64,000 nucleotides of DNA, taken from assembly GCF_019468465.1 (NCBI RefSeq), contig NZ_CP080519.1, positions 10,161,001-10,225,000 of the forward strand, in the 5' to 3' direction. The stretch comes from Amycolatopsis sp. DSM 110486. Its GTDB lineage: Bacteria; Actinomycetota; Actinomycetes; Mycobacteriales; Pseudonocardiaceae. Numbering within the stretch: the first letter of the stretch is position 1; every line of letters begins with the position of its first letter. Under the pieces are notes generated by a model, which searched no databases, was not told the DNA's origin, and saw only the letters and a list, made by a program, of their open reading frames with translations. Position numbers and translations under genes: made by a program. Positions 19,031-27,694 of this stretch are shown here, in pieces.

Positions 19031-19326
19031 TCAGATCGCTGTCGCCGGATCGAATCGATGAGGCGTGAGCGGCCTGACGGGGACGTGCATCCACAGACGC
19101 AACGGAAGATTTCCCAGCAGGTACCGCAGTTCAGCCTCACCGTCGGCGCACCGGAACCCCACTATGCGGGGAGCGTCGCCGTCGCTGGTACGCCACAGCC
19201 GCTTGACCAGGCCCTCGGGCGCATAGCGGGTGATCATCGCGGCTTCACCCTGCTCCAGGTGGTTTCGGGTGTCGGGGTCAGGTCGTCCGGGAGATGGGTT
19301 CGCATCTCGACCAGGAACGCTTCCAT
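19031..19326 (-). pseudogene. Muconolactone isomerase-like gene, one-base frameshift
   Basis: ATG 19326 starts EAFLVEMRTHLPDDL, and after a one-base shift near 19275 the sequence reads PDTRNHLEQGEAA, then GLVKRLWRTSD and a C-terminal block LPLRLWMHVPVRPLTPH. These are the features of the roughly 95-residue muconolactone delta-isomerase family, which acts in the beta-ketoadipate pathway; many relatives have other roles. The N-terminus overlaps the end of the quinone-oxidoreductase gene upstream. As written it is inactive. Confidence 0.8.
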
Positions 19327-19784
19327 CGTACGAGCGTCTGGTTTCTGAGGGCGGCTTGATCCGGGATCTCTATTTGGTGCTCGGGATTAGGCTGTCGCCA
19401 CAACAGGTAAGCCTTGGCGGCGAGGGCGAGTTGTTCTTCTGTGCCGTGACCGACTCCGTTCAGGAAGTGGCCGCCGACGTACTTCATGCCTTCGAGGGCA
19501 TGGCCGCCGGGGCCATAGGCCCAGCCACGCTCCAGAACCTCGTCGAGCCAATCGCGCAGGATTCCCGGGGCGCTGTACCAGTGGATCGGGCACTGCAGGA
19601 TGATCCGGTCGTGCGCAGCCAGCTGTGCCTGTTCCCTGGGCACGTTGATCCGGCCGTCGGTGAGGTCGTCGCTGAGAACGTGGACGTCGACGGCGCCGCT
19701 TGCGGAGAGAACATCGGTCCACGCACGATTCACGCGCGAGTGGGCGAGATCCGGGTGAGCGACGACGGCGAGGGGGCGCGTCAT
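19278..19784 (-). CDS. Flavodoxin-fold NAD(P)H:quinone oxidoreductase (KefF/MdaB-like), odd C-terminus
   Basis: ATG 19784 with GGAGAG upstream gives 168 residues. The first 110 match KefF/MdaB-type flavodoxin-fold reductases: LAVVAHPDLAHSRVNRAW, ILQCPIHWYSAPGILRDWLD and RGWAYGPGGHALEGMKY. These two-electron reductases detoxify quinones. The remaining 60 residues do not follow the family and run into the start of the muconolactone isomerase-like gene, so the 3' end may be rearranged. It sits 29 bp downstream of an MFS gene on the same strand, probably one operon controlled by the divergent ArsR-type regulator. Confidence 0.75.
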   Translation of the reverse strand: MTRPLAVVAHPDLAHSRVNRAWTDVLSASGAVDVHVLSDDLTDGRINVPREQAQLAAHDRIILQCPIHWYSAPGILRDWLDEVLERGWAYGPGGHALEGMKYVGGHFLNGVGHGTEEQLALAAKAYLLWRQPNPEHQIEIPDQAALRNQTLVRWKRSWSRCEPISRTT

Positions 19785-19813
19785 GTTCACTCTCCTTCGC
19801 TGACGGCTTCGGC

Positions 19814-21067
19814 TCAATGGAGTCCCACGCTGCGCCCGGTGGTAGCGAGGGCGGTGAGGGCCGCGGCGATCAGAACCGCGCCAAACAGTGCGACGGCGAT
19901 GGAGAGCCCAAACGCGTCGGATGCGTAGCCGACTAGGACCGAGAGGATGCCGGCGGGGATGTAGCCGCCGATGTTGAGCACCGCGTTCGACTCGGCGCGC
20001 TTGTCTGCCGGGACGTGGGTCGCGATCAGGGAGAGGCCGGCCAGCTGGCCCAAACCTTGTGCAGCGCCGGCGAAGAGAGCGGCGATGACCACGAGCGCAA
20101 CAGTCGGCACGGCGGTGACGGAGAGAACGATGGCCACCATCGCGGCGATCGCCGCGACCGAGCTGAGTGCCAGGTGGACGCGCGTGGTCAGTCGTGCGAC
20201 GGCGAACTGCACCCCGGTGGCCACCAGGAACATGGCGCAGGCGACGGCACCGGCGACGAAGGTCCCTGACACTCCGACGGAGCGGAGCACGGTCGGCCCC
20301 AGGGACAGGACGAAGGAAGTCGCAGTGATGCCAGGCGCGAAGGCGCCGATGCCCCACCGCAGCTCGCGACGGTTCTCCCGCGGAGCCGCTGGCCAAGCCA
20401 GCAGCCGACTGGCGCCCGGCTGGGCCGGGCGCTTGAGAGGCAGCAGGATAGCGACAATCAGCGCGAGGAGTTCGATGCCGAGCACGATGCCGAAGACCAG
20501 GTATTGGGGTGAGCGGGATCCCGCCGAGGCCACACCACCGGCCAGTAGCGGTCCCAGTCCCGCGCCGAAGACCATTGCGACAGAGGCGACGAGCGAGCCG
20601 GTGCGCTTGTGGTGGCCGGGGGCAAGGTCGACGGTTGCTGCCATGCCTGCAGTAACGGCGGCCCCGACCGCGACACCCGCCAGGAGCCGAGCGACCAGCA
20701 GCCAGATCACACTCTGGGCGCTCAAAAACAACAGCGAGGCCAGCGCTGCCGAGGCAAGCCCGGGGACCAGCACGGCTTTGCGGCCGAACCGATCGGCCAA
20801 CCGCCCGGCCACGACGAGAGCGGCGATGAGCCCGACCATGTAGGTGGCGAAGATGACGGTCAGCATGCCCGAGCCCACGCCCCATTCGGCCTGCCAGTGG
20901 GCGTAGAGCGGCGTGGCGGAGTTGGACAGCAGAAAGACCGCGGTGACGGTGCCTGCGGCGCCGATCGACCTGCCCAGGCCACCGGACACAACAGGGTGCT
21001 GCTGTGGCGAGCCATCGTCGGGTTGGCCAGCCCTCACCTGTTCGACTATACTCGTACTAGTTCGCAT
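19814..21067 (-). CDS. MFS transporter
   Basis: The 417-residue protein has twelve predicted membrane segments and the MFS loop motif GRLADRFGRKAV between the second and third. The pattern is that of drug/metabolite exporters in the major facilitator superfamily. Substrate is unknown. ATG 21067 has no clear Shine-Dalgarno, and an in-frame GTG near 21034 is an alternative. A flavodoxin-fold reductase follows, and an ArsR-type regulator is divergent, so it may export a reactive compound that the reductase also handles. A truncated paralogue lies at 24.3-24.8 kb. Confidence 0.9.
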   Translation of the reverse strand: MRTSTSIVEQVRAGQPDDGSPQQHPVVSGGLGRSIGAAGTVTAVFLLSNSATPLYAHWQAEWGVGSGMLTVIFATYMVGLIAALVVAGRLADRFGRKAVLVPGLASAALASLLFLSAQSVIWLLVARLLAGVAVGAAVTAGMAATVDLAPGHHKRTGSLVASVAMVFGAGLGPLLAGGVASAGSRSPQYLVFGIVLGIELLALIVAILLPLKRPAQPGASRLLAWPAAPRENRRELRWGIGAFAPGITATSFVLSLGPTVLRSVGVSGTFVAGAVACAMFLVATGVQFAVARLTTRVHLALSSVAAIAAMVAIVLSVTAVPTVALVVIAALFAGAAQGLGQLAGLSLIATHVPADKRAESNAVLNIGGYIPAGILSVLVGYASDAFGLSIAVALFGAVLIAAALTALATTGRSVGLH

Positions 21068-21077
21068 AAATTCGAAC
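21060..21077. promoter_or_regulatory. Inverted repeat overlapping the MFS start, candidate ArsR-type operator
   Basis: GTTCGcataaattCGAAC has 5-bp arms and lies across the MFS start codon in the 54-bp gap to the divergent regulator. Binding by that regulator is inferred. Confidence 0.45.
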
Positions 21078-21121
21078 AGTAGGTAGCAGTACGAGAAAAG
21101 TCAAACAAGGATGTTGGACCC

Positions 21122-21493
21122 GTGACCGAGCTCGCATCGACTTACGCCAACCCGTCCGACGAGGCAGGACTGCCGCCTCGTCTTCCAGAGCCGAGCATCG
21201 AGGGGATGCAGCTCGACCGCGTCTTCGCAGTGCTGTCTGAGCCGCTCCGGCTGACGATCGTGCAGCGACTGCTGACCAGATCGGAGGAGTTTGACCACAC
21301 TTGCGGCTGGTTCGAGTTCGACCGACCCAAATCGACGCTCACCCACCACTTCAAGGCCCTTCGCGAGGCCGGCGTCATCACCCAGCGGCAGTACGGCCTG
21401 GAACGGCGGAGCCGCGTACGACTCGAAGATTTGAATATGCGGTTTCCCGGACTCATCGACCTGGTTCTGGCGTGGAGGCCGGCTGCTACATGA
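21122..21493 (+). CDS. ArsR-family winged-helix regulator
   Basis: The 123-residue protein has an ArsR winged helix: DRVFAVLSEPLRLTIVQRLL, then FDRPKSTLTHHFKALREAGV as recognition helix, then a basic wing. No metal-binding ELCVCDL motif is present, so it probably senses an organic or redox signal. The GTG start at 21122 faces the MFS transporter start across 54 bp, the usual arrangement for a local repressor. Confidence 0.85.
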   Translation: MTELASTYANPSDEAGLPPRLPEPSIEGMQLDRVFAVLSEPLRLTIVQRLLTRSEEFDHTCGWFEFDRPKSTLTHHFKALREAGVITQRQYGLERRSRVRLEDLNMRFPGLIDLVLAWRPAAT

Positions 21494-21559
21494 ACGGCGA
21501 CGGGGCGCCGCTCCAAGTGAGTGGGCGCCCCGCGGCCTTGGGCGCCTTGCGACTCAGGC

Positions 21560-21890
21560 CAACCGCGCTCAGGTACTCCCCCCGCCGCGATCCGGGGCAG
21601 GTACCGCGCGCTGCTCGGCGTCGAACCGGCGGTGAACGGCTGGCCCCGGGCTATCAGGCTGGCCACGCTCATCCAGGCCCGGGCGAGCTCCTCGACGGTG
21701 ATCGCGTACTCGGACAGGCTCAGGCCGAGGCCACCGTGTCCCTCGGGGACCAGGATCCCGAAGAAACCGAGCTCGGCCGTCTGGTTCCGCAGCTTCATCG
21801 GGATCTCACCCGGCGCCGGATCGAAGGCGTTCGCGACGGGCAGTACCTTTTGCCGGGCGAAGTCGCGGGCCAGCTCGCGCAGGTCAGCCG
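21560..21890 (-). pseudogene. Acyl-CoA dehydrogenase, N-terminal fragment
   Basis: A minus-strand frame reads LRELARDFARQKVLPVANAF, then AELGFFGILVPEGHGGLGLS and YAITVEELARAWMSVASLIA. This is the N-terminal domain of an acyl-CoA dehydrogenase. The active-site and FAD-binding parts are missing; the sequence degrades after PRIAAG and runs into the ArsR gene. Confidence 0.8.
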
Positions 21891-21936
21891 GTCGTCGTCG
21901 GCGAAGGGGCGAGGGCCGGCGGCGTGGTCAGCGGGA

Positions 21937-22215
21937 TCAGCCACGGGGCATCAGCTCGCCCTCGTTCCCGACAGCCTGCGCACCGCGCTCGTCGGCGTCC
22001 CGGCTTGGCCGCAGGACCGGGGTCGCCACGAGCGTGATCAGGGCGGTAGCCGCCATGTACCTGCCGAACAGGCCCCCGACACCCGCGTCGGTGAGGGCGG
22101 TGCCGATCATCGAGACCGTGCCGCCGACGAGGGCTAGAGCCAGCGCGAAGGGGAACGCCGGCCCGGAGACGCGGATCCGGGCCGGGAACAGCTCGATCAG
22201 CGCTGTACCGGCGAC
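21937..22215 (-). pseudogene. MFS (metabolite:H+ symporter-like) C-terminal fragment
   Basis: The minus strand reads LIELFPARIRVSGPAFPFAL, GLFGRYMAATALITLVATPV and ends EGELMPRG-stop at 21937. This matches the last two membrane segments of MHS-type MFS permeases (LFPTRVRxSG motif). The first ten segments are absent. Confidence 0.7.
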
Positions 22216-22284
22216 ACCGGGGCGATGATGGGCAGGTCGCAGGCGCGCTCGCCGAAAGGCCGTAGTCGCCGGGTTCTGCTCCGC

Positions 22285-23205
22285 GAGCCGTTCGCATCGG
22301 CCTGCGACATCGGGCCTATTTCGGTCTGCGGGTCACGAGGATCGCCGAACCTGATCGTCTTGGCTCGCGCGGCTACACGGCTGACCAGTTCGTCGGCGAT
22401 GCTGGTTGGCAGGCGGCGAAGATCCCCGTCACGACACCGTCGACCGCCTGGTCGACGGTGTCGTCGCGAAAGAAGATGCCGGCGGCCTTGCCACCGAGCT
22501 CGAAGACGCTCTGCTTGAGACCCTGGGCGGCGCGGGCCGCGACCAGTCGCGCCGAGTCCACACCTCTGGTGAAGAACACCTTCCTCACGCGCGGGTCTCC
22601 CACGAGCGCGTCGCCGCCGCCCCTCACCGTGGACGACGTTGAGGACACCATCGGGAACCCCTGCCTGCGTGGCGAGCTTGGCCAGCAGGCACAGGGGCTT
22701 GGGGGTTCACCTCCGGTGACTTGACGACGACCGTGTTCCCTGCTGCGGTCGCGGGCGCCAGGCTCATCGAGCCAAGGAGCATCGGCGAGTTGAAGGCCGG
22801 GATCACCTCACCCGGATCACTCCGTACGGCTCCCTGAGTGTCACCGCGAGCAGGAAGGCCTTGATATGCGGGATCTGGCGGCCGTCGAGTCGGCAGGCCA
22901 AGGACGCGTAGCAGTGGTACTAGTTCGACAGCACGTTCTGCTGGGCGAGGACGTCGCGGATCACCTTGCTCGCGTCGCGCGACTCGAGATAGGCCGGCCC
23001 TCACGCGTGCTCGGCGATGAGGTCACCCAGCTTCCACAGGATGTTGGCGCGCTGTGATGGCCCCCCGGCGCCCCGAGCGGAAGGCCTCGGCGGCGGAGAC
23101 AGCCGCGTGCACGTCGTTCTCGTCCCCAGCAGCGATCTCCCACCACGGCTGCTTGTCGGGGCGGTGTCGTGGCCCCGGATCCAGTGGTTGGTACGCGACG
23201 GGCTC
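22285..23205 (-). pseudogene. Aldehyde dehydrogenase, several frameshifts and no C-terminus
   Basis: Pieces in different frames follow the ALDH order: WWEIAAGDENDVHAAVSAAE, QRANILWKLGDLIAEHA, VIPAFNSPMLLGSMSLAPAT then AAGNTVVVKS, FTRGVDSARLVAARA then LKQSVFELGGKAAGI, DDTVDQAVDGVVTGIFAA, and finally RAKTIRFGDPRDPQTEIGPM. At least four indels break it, and the last third of the protein is missing. The catalytic cysteine region is corrupted. It follows the D-2-hydroxyacid dehydrogenase gene directly on the same strand. Confidence 0.85.
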
Positions 23206-24220
23206 ACCCGACCACACCTCCCAGGTGCCCCGGCACCTGCCGTTTGCGCGGTGCGAAGGCGAGCTCGTGCTCGGGCAGCTTGCCCAGCAGGTAGTCGGCC
23301 AACTGATCGGTGGCGCCCTGGGCGAATTCAGCGAATGCCTCTGCCACCACCCATCCGACATGAGGAGTGAGGACGACGTTGGGCAGAGTCCGCAGCGGCG
23401 AGTCTGCCGGGAGCGGCTCGTGCACGTACACGTCCAGGCCGGCGGCCCGGAGCGGGCCGTCCGCGAGGGCCTCGGCGAGCGCGTCCTGGTCCACGATCGC
23501 GCCGCGGGCGGTGTTGACGAGCACCGATCCGGGCTTCATCGCCCGCAGCCGTTCCCGGCTGAGGTAGCCACGCGAGCGCTCCGAAAGCCGCAGGTGAACG
23601 CTGACCACGTCTGAGGTCGCCAGCAACTCGTCCAGGGGGATCCGCGGGATTCCGTCGACACTCTTCGTGTTCCCGCTTTCGCTGGCCGAGGCGACGACAT
23701 CCATTTCGAAGGCCTTGGCCAGCCGGGCGACCGCGCGACCCTGCAGGCCGAGACCGAGGATCCCGAGCCGCCGCCCACGCAGCGTGCCGCCCATGGTCTG
23801 AATCCAGCCCCCGGCGTCGGCATCGCGGACCGCCTCGGGCACCCGACGCAGCGCGGCGATCATGAGCCCGATCGTCAGCTCACGCACCGCAGCCTCACAG
23901 GCTGCATTTTCCCGCCACAGAGGAACCACGATGTCTCGCTTGGCGGCTTCCTCCAGATCGATGTGGTAGGCGTGCCCGCCGGTCTGGAGAATCATCTCCA
24001 GACCGGGCATCCGATCGAGCACGCCGACATCGATGCGGGTGCGCTCGCGCACGGCCATGATGAACCGCGCGTCACGAACGAGCTCGTCCGGAGTCTCGCT
24101 GAGCGGCTGCTGGAGCACGTGGACCTCGGCCAGCGTGCGCATGGTGTCCAGTGCCGCCGAGCGCCCGATCTCCCCCTCCCAGTCATCGAGGATCAGCAGC
24201 TTGGGCTTGCCCGCAGTCAT
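23204..24220 (-). CDS. D-2-hydroxyacid dehydrogenase, NAD-binding
   Basis: The 338-residue protein has the two-domain hydroxyacid-dehydrogenase layout, with the nucleotide loop LGILGLGLQGRAVARLAKAF and the catalytic trio arginine (LVNTARGAIVD), glutamate (VHEPLP) and histidine (LTPHVGW). It should reduce a 2-keto acid to a D-2-hydroxy acid or the reverse; substrate is not evident. The start is ATG 24220 with AAAGGTGAACGG before it. Its downstream neighbours are broken catabolic genes, so its pathway here may be gone. Confidence 0.92.
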   Translation of the reverse strand: MTAGKPKLLILDDWEGEIGRSAALDTMRTLAEVHVLQQPLSETPDELVRDARFIMAVRERTRIDVGVLDRMPGLEMILQTGGHAYHIDLEEAAKRDIVVPLWRENAACEAAVRELTIGLMIAALRRVPEAVRDADAGGWIQTMGGTLRGRRLGILGLGLQGRAVARLAKAFEMDVVASASESGNTKSVDGIPRIPLDELLATSDVVSVHLRLSERSRGYLSRERLRAMKPGSVLVNTARGAIVDQDALAEALADGPLRAAGLDVYVHEPLPADSPLRTLPNVVLTPHVGWVVAEAFAEFAQGATDQLADYLLGKLPEHELAFAPRKRQVPGHLGGVVG

Positions 24221-24329
24221 CCGTTCACCTTTCGCGTTCTACGAAGTCGATTTCGAGTTTCCGGATTGTGTTCCCCGCCGAGGAGGCCGGGCCACTGCCC
24301 AGCCGCGAGGGCGGGGTGAGCACCGACAC

Positions 24330-24815
24330 CGGTGGCGGCCGGGTCCGCGTACCCGCCGTGCCGCGCGCCCACCGCAAGCACGTCGCTCTCGGCGTCGCAG
24401 TCTTCGCGCCCGGGATCACCTCGACGTCGTTCGTGCTCTCGCTCGGCCCGGCGCTGCTGACGGACGTGCTCGGCGCCGCCCTGGCTTGCTTGGGTTCGCT
24501 GGTGCTTGCCGTGCACGCGCGGCGGCTTCCCGCCATCGTCGTGACCGCGATCCTCGCCGGCGCCGCTCAAGGCCTCGGCCAGCTCGGCGGGCTGACGATG
24601 ATCAGCACCCACGCGCCCGCCCACCGGCGAGCCGAGGCCAACGCCCTGCTCGACTTCGGCGGCTACACTCCCGCAGCGCTTCTCCCCGTGGCGGCCGGTT
24701 ACCTGAGCGTCGCCGTGGGCCTCACCGGCGGCGCCACGACCTTCGCTATGGTTCTGGCTGCGGTCACGCTCGTCGCCGGTGTCCTCGTGAGACACCACAC
24801 TCGCGAGCGCGATTC
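24330..24815 (+). pseudogene. Truncated MFS transporter (paralogue fragment)
   Basis: The plus strand reads FAPGITSTSFVLSLGPALL, then after an internal deletion AGAAQGLGQLGGLTMISTHA, RRAEANALLDFGGYTPAALL. The intact MFS transporter at 19.8-21.1 kb has GAFAPGITATSFVLSLGP and AGAAQGLGQLAGLSLIATHV at matching sites. The N-terminal half and about 60 internal residues are missing. Confidence 0.8.
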
Positions 24816-24821
24816 CGGGCT

Positions 24822-25694
24822 TCACTTCGCCGGCGGTGGCATCAAGGACCCTTCCGAGAGCGCCCAGCTGCCCAGCAGGTTCAGCGCACGCTGTGACGGC
24901 GAATCGGGTTCCGCGGTGTAGACGTAGAGCGTGGTGTCCGGGTCCCCGACCGGCGTGAGCGTTTCGTAGTCGACGGTCAGATCGCCGACAACGCGGTGGC
25001 GCAGGCGTTTCGCGCCGTGGGTGCGTTGGTAGACGCGGTGTTCGTCCCACCACTGCCCGAACTCGGTGCTCCGCTCCCGCAGATCGGTGATCAGCGCGGC
25101 CGTGCCCCGGTCGTGGCGGTCGGCGCCGATCTCCAGCCGCAGGTTCTCCACCACCGCGCGCGCCTGAACGTCCCAGTCGACGAACAGCGAACGCGCGTCG
25201 TCGTCGAGGAACATCCACCGCGCGTAGTTGCGTTCGCTCGGGCGCATGGCGTCGAAGTCGGCGAACAGCGCCCGCGCCATCCGGTTGGCGGCCAGCACGT
25301 CGGTGCGCCGGCCCAGGACGAGGGTCGGCTGGCTGTCGAAGGCGCCGAGAAGCTGGTAAAGGCCAGGGCGCACGCGCTGCACCGCGGTCGGCCGGGCGCG
25401 GTTGCCCGCGCCGACCAAGCCGACGAGGTCCTCGAGGTGGGCCCGCCCCGCCGCGTCGAGGTTCAGCGCACGGCCGAGCGCCTCGAGCACAGCCGGCGAG
25501 GGCACGATGCGGCGTCCTTGTTCGAGGCGGGCGTAGTAATCGGTGGAAACACCGGCCAGCAGTGCCACTTCCTCGCGGCGAAGGCCAGGCACGCGCCGGA
25601 TCCGGGAATCGGTCGGCAACCCGGATCGGGCCGGGTCGCACTGGCTGCGGGCGCGGCGCAGGAAATCGGCGAGTTCCTGGTTCTTCTCGGGCAT
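24822..25694 (-). CDS. XRE-type regulator with MmyB-like ligand-binding domain
   Basis: The 290-residue protein has an N-terminal XRE helix-turn-helix (VPGLRREEVALLAGVSTDYY, then ARLEQGR) and a C-terminal MmyB-like PAS-fold domain recognised by RNYARWMFLDD and WWDEHRVYQRTHGAKRLRH. This is a large actinobacterial regulator family commonly divergent from short-chain dehydrogenases, as here. ATG 25694 is chosen because family sequence begins there. It probably represses the divergent SDR gene. Confidence 0.92.
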   Translation of the reverse strand: MPEKNQELADFLRRARSQCDPARSGLPTDSRIRRVPGLRREEVALLAGVSTDYYARLEQGRRIVPSPAVLEALGRALNLDAAGRAHLEDLVGLVGAGNRARPTAVQRVRPGLYQLLGAFDSQPTLVLGRRTDVLAANRMARALFADFDAMRPSERNYARWMFLDDDARSLFVDWDVQARAVVENLRLEIGADRHDRGTAALITDLRERSTEFGQWWDEHRVYQRTHGAKRLRHRVVGDLTVDYETLTPVGDPDTTLYVYTAEPDSPSQRALNLLGSWALSEGSLMPPPAK

Positions 25695-25876
25695 GTGTCC
25701 ATTGTGCACGGCGATCGCCGGCCCGCCTGGTCCTCTGAGTCCTAGGCAACAGCGTCCGGGCCCTTGCAGGGCGCGAGATGACGGTCCACAACGCCCTTTC
25801 AGTTGCCAGGCTGGGAATCGCACCGGACAGCCGGCAACGGTTTCAGGACCGTGCCACCGCACAAGGAGAAAACACC

Positions 25877-26737
25877 ATGAGCTATCCCGCCGACCGGCCC
25901 GCGACCTGGTTCGTCACCGGCGCTTCCCGGGGTCTCGGCCTCGAACTCGTCGCCCAGCTTCTCGAGCGCGGGGACAACGTCGCCGCGACGACGCGCTCCA
26001 CCGAGCGGCTCTCCGGTGCCCTGCAGGGCCGTGCCGACACCACGCGCCTGCTCGCACTGGAGGTCGACCTGCGCGACAGCGGCGACGTCAACCGTGCGGT
26101 ACGGGAGACCACGGCCCGGTTCGGCGCGCTGGACGTCGTTGTGAACAACGCGGGCTACGGTTTCCTTGCCGCCGTCGAGGAAACCAGTGCCGCCGACGTC
26201 CGCGACATGCTCGACGTCCAGGTCGTCGGTGCGTGGAACGTCCTGCGCTCGACCCTGCCGATCCTGCGCACGCAGGGCAGCGGCCACGTCGTGAACGTGT
26301 CCTCGGTCCTCGGCCTGACCACCATGCCCGGGTGGGCCCTCTACTGCGCGGGCAAGTTCGCGCTCGAAGGCCTCAGCGAAGCCCTCGCCGCCGAGGTCGC
26401 CGGGTTCGGGGTCAAGGTCACCGTCGTCGAGCCCGGGTACTTCCGCACCGACTTCCTCACCACCGACTCCCTCGCCCTGCCGGCCACGACAACCGAGGCC
26501 TACCCGGCGATCCGCGAAATGGTCAGCAACCACCTCGGTTTGCAGGGCACCCAGCTCGGCGACCCGGTCCGCGGCGTCGCGCGGATCATCGACAACGTGG
26601 TCGCCGGGAACGGGCCGCTTCGCCAGCTGCTCGGTTCGGACGCCCACACCTACGCCACGGCCAAGGTCGACGCGCTGCGTGCGACCCTGGACGAGAACAA
26701 GGAGAGCGCGCCGCTGACCGACATCACGGCAGCCTGA
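25877..26737 (+). CDS. Short-chain dehydrogenase/reductase (SDR)
   Basis: The 286-residue product is a classical SDR: TGASRGLG (residues 14-21) binds NAD(P), NNAG follows the fourth strand, and the catalytic set is S in VNVSSVLG plus YCAGK. AAGGAG lies 7 bp before ATG 25877. The partner regulator is encoded divergently 180 bp away. The substrate is unknown; SDRs paired with MmyB-like regulators often respond to and reduce carbonyl compounds. Confidence 0.93.
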   Translation: MSYPADRPATWFVTGASRGLGLELVAQLLERGDNVAATTRSTERLSGALQGRADTTRLLALEVDLRDSGDVNRAVRETTARFGALDVVVNNAGYGFLAAVEETSAADVRDMLDVQVVGAWNVLRSTLPILRTQGSGHVVNVSSVLGLTTMPGWALYCAGKFALEGLSEALAAEVAGFGVKVTVVEPGYFRTDFLTTDSLALPATTTEAYPAIREMVSNHLGLQGTQLGDPVRGVARIIDNVVAGNGPLRQLLGSDAHTYATAKVDALRATLDENKESAPLTDITAA

Positions 26738-26847
26738 TCCGCGAGCCGCCCCAACACCAGTGCTTCGGACGGCCGCCTCCGTCATCGACCGGGGCGGCCG
26801 TCGGTCCAACGCGCCGTTCAACACCGGCGCCGCGACGTAGCGAATCA

Positions 26848-27500
26848 TCACGGCGCCAGACGGAGCGCCGCCTCGTGAGTGGTCATCCCCACGGGAATCG
26901 GGAGGATGACGGGCACGGTGACGCCGTTGTCCACATAGGAATTGATGTGCGCAACGCAATCGGCCGGGCTGCCGTGGACGACGAGAGCGTCGACGGCCTC
27001 GTCGGGGATCGCGGCGACAGCACCCCCTGCGATCGCCGTGATCCCACCGCTGCCACAGCTCGGCAAACTGCTCACCGCGTCCGAGCGATTCCTGGAACGC
27101 GCGGTACACCGGCGCGGTGAGGTAACCCGGCCATGATGCGCCGCACCGTCTTCCGCACTTCGTCGGTGTCTTCCGAGGGAGCGGCGAAGATCCGCGCCGC
27201 GACCTGTGCCCCGGAGCCGATGTGCGTGGTCACGGTGGGCACGTCGGTGGCGGCCGGCCAGCTCAGGACCGCACCGTCGGCTTCCCGGCCGGCCAGGCGC
27301 AGCATCCCGGTCGCAGTGCGGCGACGAGGATCCGCGGCGCCACCGCCGACGCCCGGTCGAGGCGGAATCCCCGTACGCTGAACGTCTCGTAATCCTGCTC
27401 GACCCGGCCGCCGGCCAAGGCTTCCCGGAGGAAGCGAACGGTGTCCCGGGTCCGCTGGAACGGCCGGGTGAACGGAACTCCGTTCCAGTCCGAGAGTAGG
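26848..27500 (-). pseudogene. Luciferase-like (LLM, F420-type) oxidoreductase, frameshifted
   Basis: Three frames carry successive parts: LLSDWNGVPFTRPFQRTRDT, FSVRGFRLDRASAVAPRILV, LSWPAATDVPTVTTHIGSGA, and the C-terminus ADCVAHINSYVDNGVTVPVI. These fit an LLM-class flavin or F420-dependent oxidoreductase. Its N-terminal barrel part is replaced by an undecaprenyl-diphosphate synthase fragment at 27.5 kb. Several indels make it inactive. Confidence 0.75.
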
Positions 27501-27690
27501 AATCGATGGCAAACCGCAGGTCGTGGTGGGTGAATTCCGGCCACGACTTGTCAATGAAGACCAATTCGGCATATGCGGCTTGCCAGGGCAAGAAATTCGA
27601 GATGCGCCGGCCGGCACCGGTTCGCAGCAGAAGGTCAACGTCGGGCAGGTCGGGGACGTGGAGATATTTCGCAAACTGGGACTCGGTGAC
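27493..27690 (-). pseudogene. Isoprenyl (undecaprenyl-diphosphate) synthase C-terminal fragment
   Basis: The minus strand reads LPDVDLLLRTGAGRRISNFL then PWQAAYAELVFIDKSWPEF, the signature C-terminal region of cis-prenyl transferases (DLLIRTGGE.R.SNFLPWQ.AY.E). Only about 65 residues remain, between the secreted-protein stop and the LLM remnant. The RTGGE glutamate that binds the pyrophosphate is altered to RTGAG. Confidence 0.85.
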
Positions 27691-27694
27691 GGCG

